DNA of 10,672 nucleotides, taken from the NCBI GenBank assembly GCA_052325345.1, contig JBKQVG010000316.1, positions 1 to 10,672 of the forward strand, read 5' to 3'. Made by a program: the position numbers and the translations under genes. Positions within the stretch are counted from its first letter, which is position 1. Every line of letters begins with the position of its first letter. The stretch is from JBEKYD01 sp052325345 (lineage in GTDB: Bacteria; Acidobacteriota; Terriglobia; Bryobacterales; Bryobacteraceae). The notes under the pieces are model-generated. The model searched no databases and was not told the DNA's origin. It saw only the letters and a program-made list of their open reading frames with translations. This document shows positions 4,793 to 10,672 of the stretch, one piece after another.

Positions 4793-6658
4793 ATGAAATT
4801 GATGCGCCAGGCGGCTGGGCTTTTCTGCCTGTTCGGGGCTGCCGTTGCGTCCGCTTCGGCCGCGGTCCACGTGTGGGAGAAACAGGAGCTGACCTTCACG
4901 TCGGCTCGTTCCTTCGCCAACCCATACACCGATGTCACGGTATGGGTGGATCTCACCGGCCCCAACTTCAAGAAGCGCGTCTATGGCTTCTGGGACGGAA
5001 GCCAGACCTTCAGAGTGCGGGTCTTGGCGACCGAGCCGGGGACCTGGGCATGGCGCAGCGGTTCCGACCCGTCCGACCCGGGCCTTGCCGGGAAGACCGG
5101 CTCGTTCACCGCCGTAGCGTGGACCGAAGAGGAGAAGCGGCAGAACCCGCTCCGAAGGGGATTTCTCCGCCCCACAGCCAATCACCACGCGCTCGAACAG
5201 GCGGACGGCTCACCCTTCCTGGTCATTGGCGACACCTGGTACGCCGCCGGCACCAACCGTTTCCGCTGGTATGACGACGACCAGCCGCGCCCCATCGGAC
5301 CCACCGCTGGATTTAAAGACTATGTCCGCTACCGCCAGGAACAGGGTTACAACTGGGTCAACATTATCGCGGCGTATCCGAACTGGATCACCGACGGGAA
5401 ACCCTGGCACTTGACCATGAACGACCCCCAGAAAACCACCATCCGTTCGGCGTGGCTCGAATTCGGGACCGGCAGCGCCAAGAACATGGACAACGAAGGC
5501 GGTCGGCCGTTCGAGTTCCCGGGAAAAGTGCCGGGCTACGCGAACGAGTTCCCCGACATGGACCGTATTAACCCCGCCTACTTCCATTTCATCGATCGCA
5601 AAATCGACTACCTGAACGATCACGGCTTCGTGCCCTTCATCGAGGTTTCGCGCAGAGATGCAAGTCTCTGCTGGAAGAAGTATTACAAATGGCCGGACTC
5701 CTACGCGCGCTTCATTGAATACGTCTGGTCCCGCTATCAGGCGAATAACACGGTTCTCAGCCCGATTCATCTCGACATCATCAGCGAATCCGTCGGTCCG
5801 GAGGACTTCCTCGAAGCGATTCAAATGGTCATGAAGAAGTACGGCCCACCGCCGTTCGGGAACTTGCTCTCCGCCAATGCCAATCCCTCCACGCTGGAAA
5901 ACTGGGGCGAGGACTCGTGGGTCACGTTGAACCAGACCGGCAACATGCGCGAGCACAACAACTATTGGTATTTAACCGAGATCTTCAACCTGCCGCACCC
6001 CACGCCGGCACTGAATGGCGAACCCTATTACTCCGGCTACGTGGATGCGCGCGGACTCAACGGAGGCTACAGGTTCGGGGCGCCCGGTGGAACGGAGAAG
6101 GACGATCGGTTCGTCCGCTCGGCCATTTACGGGAATTTCCTCTCCGGCGGATTTGCCGGGCACGTCTACGGAGCGGAGGGCATCTGGGGCGCGGATATCG
6201 AACCGGCCGCGCCGATCAAGATGTGGGATGCGTTCCAGTGGAGGTCCGCCGCCCAGATGCAGTTCCTGCGCACCTTTGCCTTTTCCATCGGCAAACGCTT
6301 CCAGGATCTGGTTCCCCTCGCCGATCTGATCTCGCCGAACAAGACATCCGCGATACGCGCGTATGAAGGCTGGGCCTATTGCGCCCGCACGCCCGACAAG
6401 GAGATCTTCCTGGCGTACTTTGAGAAGGGCTGCCCTCGAAGTCAGGTCCGCGGCGCCAGGCCTTCGAGCCTGTATCGTGCGCAATGGTTCGATCCGCGCA
6501 ACGGGTCGTGGCAGGACGCCGGCAATGGCGCCGTGCATTCGAGCATCATTGGCATCATCGTGCTGCCCGATTTTCCGGCCGACAGCGATTGGGGACTGCG
6601 CCTGACCTATGCGGGCCCGGCGGCGCCGGAACAACGCCGTTCCGCCGCCGCCAACTAA
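4793..6658 (+). CDS. Secreted DUF5060/DUF4038 glycoside hydrolase, apiosidase-like (GH140-type)
   Basis: Exported 621-residue glycoside hydrolase. The signal peptide MKLMRQAAGLFCLFGAAVAS is probably cleaved within ASAA near residue 24. Residues about 27-105 form a DUF5060-type beta-sandwich (VWEKQELTF, GPNFKKRVYGFWDG, FRVRVLATEPGTWAW). A DUF4038-type TIM barrel follows from about residue 118, with GSPFLVIGDTWYAAGTNRFRW and YRQEQGYNWVNIIAAYPNW. Residues about 515-608 resemble the small C-terminal beta domain often paired with DUF4038 (SLYRAQWFDPRNGSW, then VLPDFPADSDWGLRL). Candidate catalytic acids are D328/E332 in LDIISESVG and E410 in LNGEPYYSGY; this is inferred from motif style. The characterised relative with this fold is the GH140 apiosidase, which frees D-apiose from rhamnogalacturonan II side chains, but DUF4038 proteins are diverse and the substrate here is open. 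It is first in a plus-strand cluster with rpiB (39-base gap) and the MFS gene. Confidence 0.85.
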   Translation: MKLMRQAAGLFCLFGAAVASASAAVHVWEKQELTFTSARSFANPYTDVTVWVDLTGPNFKKRVYGFWDGSQTFRVRVLATEPGTWAWRSGSDPSDPGLAGKTGSFTAVAWTEEEKRQNPLRRGFLRPTANHHALEQADGSPFLVIGDTWYAAGTNRFRWYDDDQPRPIGPTAGFKDYVRYRQEQGYNWVNIIAAYPNWITDGKPWHLTMNDPQKTTIRSAWLEFGTGSAKNMDNEGGRPFEFPGKVPGYANEFPDMDRINPAYFHFIDRKIDYLNDHGFVPFIEVSRRDASLCWKKYYKWPDSYARFIEYVWSRYQANNTVLSPIHLDIISESVGPEDFLEAIQMVMKKYGPPPFGNLLSANANPSTLENWGEDSWVTLNQTGNMREHNNYWYLTEIFNLPHPTPALNGEPYYSGYVDARGLNGGYRFGAPGGTEKDDRFVRSAIYGNFLSGGFAGHVYGAEGIWGADIEPAAPIKMWDAFQWRSAAQMQFLRTFAFSIGKRFQDLVPLADLISPNKTSAIRAYEGWAYCARTPDKEIFLAYFEKGCPRSQVRGARPSSLYRAQWFDPRNGSWQDAGNGAVHSSIIGIIVLPDFPADSDWGLRLTYAGPAAPEQRRSAAAN

Positions 6659-6697
6659 GCGCCGGTCCTATGGAACGAAGCGCGTAGAGCAAATGCT

Positions 6698-7189
6698 ATG
6701 ACACCACTTTCGTTAGCCGTTGGCGGCGACCACGCGGGCTTCCCGTTGAAAGGTCCGCTGATTGAATTCCTGCGCGGCCAGGGATACCCGGTGGACGACT
6801 GCGGGTCCTATGACCCCAATCCCGTCGATTTCCCCGACATCGCCAAGGCCGTTTGCGACCGCGTTCGGGATGGGCGGGCCGCGCGAGGCATCCTGGTTTG
6901 TGGCACCGGCGTCGGCGCCTGCATCGCCGCGAACAAGATCCCCGGCATCCGCGCGTCGGTCTGCCACGATATTTATTCGGCCCACCAGTCGGTGGAGCAT
7001 GACAATGTGAACGTGGTTTCGATCGGAGCGCAGGTGGTTGGAGCCAAGGTGGCCGAAGATTGCCTGCGCGCCTTTCTCTCCGCGAGTTTCAGCACCGAAC
7101 CGCAGTTCCGGAATCGAGTGGAAAAGATAGCGGCGCTGGAGCGTCTGGCAGCCGCGGAGTTGGCGGGAAGCGGTAAAACGGCGGACTAA
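6698..7189 (+). CDS. rpiB: RpiB/LacAB-family sugar-phosphate isomerase
   Basis: Cytoplasmic aldose-ketose isomerase of the RpiB/LacAB family; the classic reaction interconverts ribose 5-phosphate and ribulose 5-phosphate. It has 163 residues against about 149 for E. coli RpiB. GGDHAGFPLK at 9-18 holds the Asp-His substrate site. DFPDIA lies at 44-49. GILVCGTGVGACIAANKIPG at 64-83 holds the catalytic Cys68 and the anion-hole loop. HQSVEHDNVNVVSIGAQVVG at 96-115 holds His101, matching the ring-opening His of E. coli RpiB. RNRVEKIAALERL keeps the phosphate-side arginines. All key residues are present, so it should be active. The ribosome site is weak; the only other nearby ATG (6693) meets a stop after one codon. 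Only four bases separate it from the MFS gene. Placed behind a secreted hydrolase, it may act on another pentose, tetrose or branched-sugar phosphate, as other RpiB homologues do. Confidence 0.9.
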   Translation: MTPLSLAVGGDHAGFPLKGPLIEFLRGQGYPVDDCGSYDPNPVDFPDIAKAVCDRVRDGRAARGILVCGTGVGACIAANKIPGIRASVCHDIYSAHQSVEHDNVNVVSIGAQVVGAKVAEDCLRAFLSASFSTEPQFRNRVEKIAALERLAAAELAGSGKTAD

Positions 7190-7193
7190 GCCA

Positions 7194-8450
7194 ATGCAAT
7201 CCGACACCTCACGCCCGCGGCAGACATGGGGACTTCTTCTTCTCCTGGTCGCCGCCATGGGCATAAGCTTTTTCGACCGGGGCAACCTGGCTGTAGCGGC
7301 GCCCGTCATGGCCCCCAAGCTAGGTCTTTCCCACTGGCAACTGGGCTTGCTTTTGTCGGCCTTCTACTGGACCTACGCCGCCTCTCAGATCGGATCCGGC
7401 TGGCTGGTGGATCGCATCGAGGTGCGCCGGGTGTATGCCGCGGGGTTCTTGCTTTTTTCCTTGGCGACGCTATCGACCGCCGCTGTCACGGCATTTTCGG
7501 GAGTGCTCTGTATGCAGCTCTTGCTGGGAGTCGGAGAGTCCGTCACGTACCCGGCGACTTCCAGAATTCTGGCCGCGGTCTTCCCCGAGAAGCGCCGCGG
7601 CTTGGCGAACTCTCTGGTCGATCAGGGGGCCCGGCTGGGTCCGGCCCTGGGAACGATGTGCGGCGCCTTGCTGGTTTCCAGGCTTGGCTGGCGCGGGCTC
7701 TTCCTCATCACCGGATCGTTTGCGCTCATCTGGCTGGTCCCGTGGCTGATATGGGCGCCCCGAACCCTGGTTCGCGCCGAAAGCAAGCGGGAAGCGGTGG
7801 GACCGGGCTGGTCGCAACTGCTTGGCCGGCGAGACGTTTGGGGCACGTGCGGCGGTCTGTGCGGCGCCAACTACGCATGGTATTTCCTTTTGACCTGGCT
7901 GCCCTCCTACCTGGTGCGGGAGCGCCACTTCTCCTTGAACTCCGTCGCGCTCTGGGGCGCGATGCCCTACATGATCATGGCGGTTTCCTCCATCAGCGGA
8001 GGCGTCCTAGCCGACCGCTGGATCTCCCGCGGCGGATCCCCCGTCGCGGTGCGTCGGGGATTTCTGGTCTCCGGCCTGGTCATGACCGCATCGCTTCTGC
8101 CCTTTGTCCTGGTGCCTCGCATAGAATTCGCCATCGCCGGCCTGTGCCTCGCCTGCGGCGCTTTCGGAATATACGCGTCCAATGTGTTTTCCTTAACCCA
8201 GACACTGGCCGGGCCGGAGGCCGCCGGCCGCTGGACCGGCTTACAAAATGCCTGTGGCAACTTAGCCGGCATTGTAAGTCCTATTCTTACTGGATGGATT
8301 GTCGGCAAAACCGGGTCGTTTGCGTTTGCGTTCCTGGCTGCCGGGTTGGCATGCCTGCTGGGAGCGTCGAGCTTTCGGTTCCTGGTGCGCGACCCGGCCC
8401 AAAACTCCGCGAGAAGCGCGCGTGTTCCGTCCCGGACTGCCCTTCTGTAA
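7194..8450 (+). CDS. MFS transporter, anion:cation symporter (sugar-acid) type
   Basis: Inner-membrane permease of 418 residues with about twelve hydrophobic segments. The opening GISFFDRGNLAVAAPVMAPK matches the first helix of the ACS family (DRxNxxxAxP), which includes hexuronate, glucarate and galactonate carriers. GSGWLVDRIEVRRVY is the loop 2-3 MFS motif. GVGESVTYPATSRILAAVFP leading into EKRRGLANSLVDQGARLGPALG is the family's helix 4-5 signature. The second half repeats the plan (GGVLADRWISRGG). Family knowledge suggests proton-linked uptake of a sugar acid or related anion. It follows rpiB by four bases with only a weak ribosome site, suggesting translational coupling. The likely role is importing the product released outside the cytoplasm by the hydrolase, possibly after processing by the exported RraA-like proteins. 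The exact substrate cannot be read from sequence. Confidence 0.88.
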   Translation: MQSDTSRPRQTWGLLLLLVAAMGISFFDRGNLAVAAPVMAPKLGLSHWQLGLLLSAFYWTYAASQIGSGWLVDRIEVRRVYAAGFLLFSLATLSTAAVTAFSGVLCMQLLLGVGESVTYPATSRILAAVFPEKRRGLANSLVDQGARLGPALGTMCGALLVSRLGWRGLFLITGSFALIWLVPWLIWAPRTLVRAESKREAVGPGWSQLLGRRDVWGTCGGLCGANYAWYFLLTWLPSYLVRERHFSLNSVALWGAMPYMIMAVSSISGGVLADRWISRGGSPVAVRRGFLVSGLVMTASLLPFVLVPRIEFAIAGLCLACGAFGIYASNVFSLTQTLAGPEAAGRWTGLQNACGNLAGIVSPILTGWIVGKTGSFAFAFLAAGLACLLGASSFRFLVRDPAQNSARSARVPSRTALL

Positions 8451-8464
8451 GTGGAAACGATCTC

Positions 8465-8495
8465 CGCGGCATTACGCGAAAGCGCGTACGCCGCG
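8465..8495. terminator. Hairpin between convergent genes, likely bidirectional terminator
   Basis: The outer stem CGCGGC (8465-8470) pairs with GCCGCG (8490-8495). The inner stem TACGCG (8473-8478) pairs with CGCGTA (8483-8488) around the loop AAAG. Only an AT/C internal mismatch separates the two. It fills the 49-base gap between the MFS stop and the RND stop. The plus side is followed by AAATTC with no clear T-run, so efficient intrinsic termination is uncertain, but position and stability fit a shared terminator. Confidence 0.55.
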
Positions 8496-8499
8496 AAAT

Positions 8500-10672
8500 T
8501 CAATTCGCCCGGCTCCGTTCCCCGGTCAGGTAGTAATGCACCGCCGGGGTGACGATCAAGGACAGGAGCATGGAGGCCAGGATGCCACCGATTACGGCTA
8601 TGGCCAGGGGCTGCAACATTTGCGAACCGGCGCCGATGGCTAGCGACAGGGGGATCATGCCGGCGATGGTGGCCAGGGCGGTCATGACGATCGGGCGCAG
8701 GCGGCGTTCGCCGGCTTGGATCATGGCATCGCGATGGGAAGAACCTTCGGCGCGAAAACGCTGGTCGGCATCGAGTAACAGGATACCGTTCTTGGCTACG
8801 ATGCCGATCACCATAATCAATCCCATGAACGACGAGATGTTGAAAGTCGTGCCGGTGACCAGCAGCGCCAGAAAGACGCCCGAGGTGGAAAGCAGGGCCG
8901 AGGCCAGAATGGCGGTGGGCGCGGCGAAGGTGCGGAATTCGAACAGCAGCACGGTGAAGACCAGAATCACGGCCAGCAAGAGAACCTGGGCAAGGTCGTG
9001 GAAGGATTTCCGCTGCTCTTCGTAAGTGCCGCCGTAGGCCACGCGAATGGCCGGCGGCACGTTCAGTTCGCCGACGGCCTGCTGCACCAGGGCCATGCCT
9101 TTACCGAGGCTCATGCCTTCAAAGCGGCCGGTGACGGCAATGTAGCGCTGCAGGTTGTCGCGGCGGATCTCGGTTTGGCCCACCTCGCTCGAGAAAGAGG
9201 CCAGCGAGCCGAGGGTGGCGGTTTTGCCGCTCAGGCTGCTGGTGATGATGGTGTTGCGCACCTGGTCGAGGTCGACGCGGGTGGCTTCGGGAAAGCGCAC
9301 GCGGATCGTATAGGAGCGATCGTTGACGACTACCGGGGTGGTGGCGGGCTCGCCCTGCAAGATGGCGCTGGCATCCAGCTCGATTTCCTGGGGAGAAAAG
9401 CCGGCGCGCGCCGCCACCACCGGATCGACGGTGATGTTGATGGCGGAACCGCTGATGGTGTTTTCAATTCCATCCTTGACGTCGACCACGCTCGGGATCT
9501 TTTTGATTCGCTCGGCGATCTTGGGTCCCCATTGTTTGAGCAGATCGGGATCGGGACTGAACAGCTTGATCTCGATCGGTTCGGGCGAATTGCTGAGGTC
9601 GCCGATCATATCCTGCAGCACTTGCGGGAACTCGACATCGAGCTGCGGGTATTCCTTGTTGACCTTGGCGCGGACATCGGAAATGATCTCCTCGATGCCG
9701 CGGTCGCGCTTGCGTTTGAGGCGGACAGTGATGTCGCCGGTGTTGGCTTCGGTAACGGCGGCGAGGCCCAGTTGCAGGCCGGTGCGGCGCGAAGTGTTTT
9801 CCACCTCGGGGGTGGAAGATAGAATTTTTTCGACGCCGAGAAGTACCTGGTTGGTATCTTCCAGCGAGGAGCCGGCGGGCATCAGATAGTCGAGGATGAA
9901 GCCGCCTTCGTCCATTTCGGGCAGCAGATCGCTGCCGAGGGCCTGGTAACAGAAGTAGGATGCCACGATGAGCGCGGCCGATCCCAGAGCCAGCGCAAGC
10001 GGATAAGCCAGCACGAAGCCGAGCGTGCGGCCGTAGGCTCGGATGACACGGCCCATCACGCCGGAGGTGGCTACGTGACCGAGCGCGTCGGCGGAGGTGG
10101 TGGGACGGGCAGAACCCTGGCGGCGCAACAGGTAGTGGCTGAGGGTGGGAGTCCAGGTGAGTGCCAGGGCCAGCGAAGTGAGTAGCGCCGTGGCCACGGT
10201 GACAGCCAGGGCGCGGAAGAAAGTTCCGGTGACGCCGGCGATCGAGACGAGGGGCAGAAATACCACGATGGGCGTGATGGTGGAACCAATCAGCGGCAGG
10301 CGGATCTCGTGCAGCGCGCTGCGGATGGCCTGGGCGCGTGACTGGCCGGAATCGCGGTGCAGGACGATGTTTTCCACCACCACGATGGCGTCGTCGATGA
10401 TCAGACCCACAGCCGCGGCCAGTCCACCCAGGGTCATCAAATTGAGGCTCTGATTCATGAGGCGGAGGGCAATGAGGGTGATGGCGATGGTAGCGGGGAT
10501 TACCAGACCGGCCACCAGCGAGCTGCCCCAATCGCGCAGGAACAGGACCAGGATGGTGGCCGCCAGAATGAGGCCGATCAGGATGGCGTCGCGGACGCTC
10601 GAAATGGAATCGAGCACCAGGGTGGATTGATCGTAGAAGGTGCTGACCTTGACCGCGGGCGGCAGGGTTTTC
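8500..10672 (-). CDS. RND efflux pump inner-membrane subunit, HAE (AcrB-like) type, 5' end outside window
   Basis: Proton-driven export pump that works with a periplasmic adaptor and an outer-membrane channel. 723 residues are visible of an expected roughly 1030; the frame is open to the window edge, so about the first 300 residues are missing and the in-frame GTG at 10617 is internal. The visible part starts just before the second transmembrane helix (VKVSTFYDQSTLVLDSISSV, then DAILIGLILAATILVLFLRD). GLIIDDAIVVVENI carries the paired Asp of the proton relay (codons at 10390-10395). GIVAKNGILLLDADQRF supplies the relay Lys (8791-8793). These residues match drug/HAE-type pumps instead of metal CusA/CzcA types. 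The periplasmic porter half lies between (GSDLLPEMDEGGFILDYLMP and onward). It ends in a normal last helix (LIVTPAVHYYLTGERSRAN). It converges on the sugar operon and is probably unrelated to it. Adaptor genes are not in view. Confidence 0.92.
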   Translation of the reverse strand, partial: KTLPPAVKVSTFYDQSTLVLDSISSVRDAILIGLILAATILVLFLRDWGSSLVAGLVIPATIAITLIALRLMNQSLNLMTLGGLAAAVGLIIDDAIVVVENIVLHRDSGQSRAQAIRSALHEIRLPLIGSTITPIVVFLPLVSIAGVTGTFFRALAVTVATALLTSLALALTWTPTLSHYLLRRQGSARPTTSADALGHVATSGVMGRVIRAYGRTLGFVLAYPLALALGSAALIVASYFCYQALGSDLLPEMDEGGFILDYLMPAGSSLEDTNQVLLGVEKILSSTPEVENTSRRTGLQLGLAAVTEANTGDITVRLKRKRDRGIEEIISDVRAKVNKEYPQLDVEFPQVLQDMIGDLSNSPEPIEIKLFSPDPDLLKQWGPKIAERIKKIPSVVDVKDGIENTISGSAINITVDPVVAARAGFSPQEIELDASAILQGEPATTPVVVNDRSYTIRVRFPEATRVDLDQVRNTIITSSLSGKTATLGSLASFSSEVGQTEIRRDNLQRYIAVTGRFEGMSLGKGMALVQQAVGELNVPPAIRVAYGGTYEEQRKSFHDLAQVLLLAVILVFTVLLFEFRTFAAPTAILASALLSTSGVFLALLVTGTTFNISSFMGLIMVIGIVAKNGILLLDADQRFRAEGSSHRDAMIQAGERRLRPIVMTALATIAGMIPLSLAIGAGSQMLQPLAIAVIGGILASMLLSLIVTPAVHYYLTGERSRAN

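Noticed and set aside
5210..5956. Minus-strand frame of 248 codons opposite the hydrolase
   Set aside because: It is an antisense shadow with no signal, no ribosome site and no motif; the plus-strand gene accounts for the region.
8500..10617. A complete 705-residue RND protein starting at 10617
   Set aside because: The codon there is GTG inside a frame that stays open to the window edge, and 18 further upstream codons continue normal RND sequence. About 300 N-terminal residues lie outside.
8500..10672. Heavy-metal (CusA/CzcA) identity for the RND pump
   Set aside because: The visible relay residues are the Asp-Asp pair and the Lys in AKNGILLLD, as in AcrB-like pumps; metal pumps have a different arrangement in these helices.

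Overview
The window reads as chromosomal DNA from a GC-rich (about 60%) Gram-negative, most likely an Acidobacteriota member of the Bryobacterales/Solibacter type. This rests on an Oar-like TonB-dependent receptor with an N-terminal carboxypeptidase-regulatory-like domain, secreted RraA-like proteins, a DUF5060/DUF4038 glycoside hydrolase, and acidobacterial-looking signal peptides ending in ...GQ. It is an inference from gene style, not a phylogenetic result.

Layout. (1) 1-2416, minus: an outer-membrane receptor whose reading frame switches, without a stop, into a fragment of the Sec translocon protein SecD in its last 214 bases. (2) 2600-4519, minus: two tandem paralogues, about 88% identical by eye, of a secreted RraA/HMG-aldolase-like protein. 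Their leaders and trailers are duplicated as well. (3) 4520-4792: a divergent control region with good overlapping promoter candidates for both directions. (4) 4793-8450, plus: a tight cluster of a secreted apiosidase-like (GH140-type) glycoside hydrolase, an RpiB/LacAB-type sugar-phosphate isomerase and an MFS transporter of the anion:cation symporter type. (5) 8451-8499: a strong hairpin between convergent genes. (6) 8500-10672, minus: the C-terminal two thirds of an HAE-type RND efflux pump whose start lies beyond the window.

Genes 2600-8450 look like a small carbohydrate-utilisation locus built around one divergent promoter. The receptor may bring oligosaccharide across the outer membrane. 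The secreted hydrolase would release a sugar, the MFS permease would import a sugar or sugar acid, and the RpiB homologue would isomerise it once phosphorylated. No kinase is visible. The two exported RraA-like proteins are the least understood part, because relatives with known aldolase or decarboxylase activity work in the cytoplasm on 2-oxo acids. The RND pump is probably unrelated.

The most important caution is the receptor/SecD junction near base 215. It is either an assembly chimera or a true rearrangement, and it decides how far bases 1-214 can be trusted as neighbours of the rest. No RNA genes, CRISPR arrays, transposases or integrases were seen.
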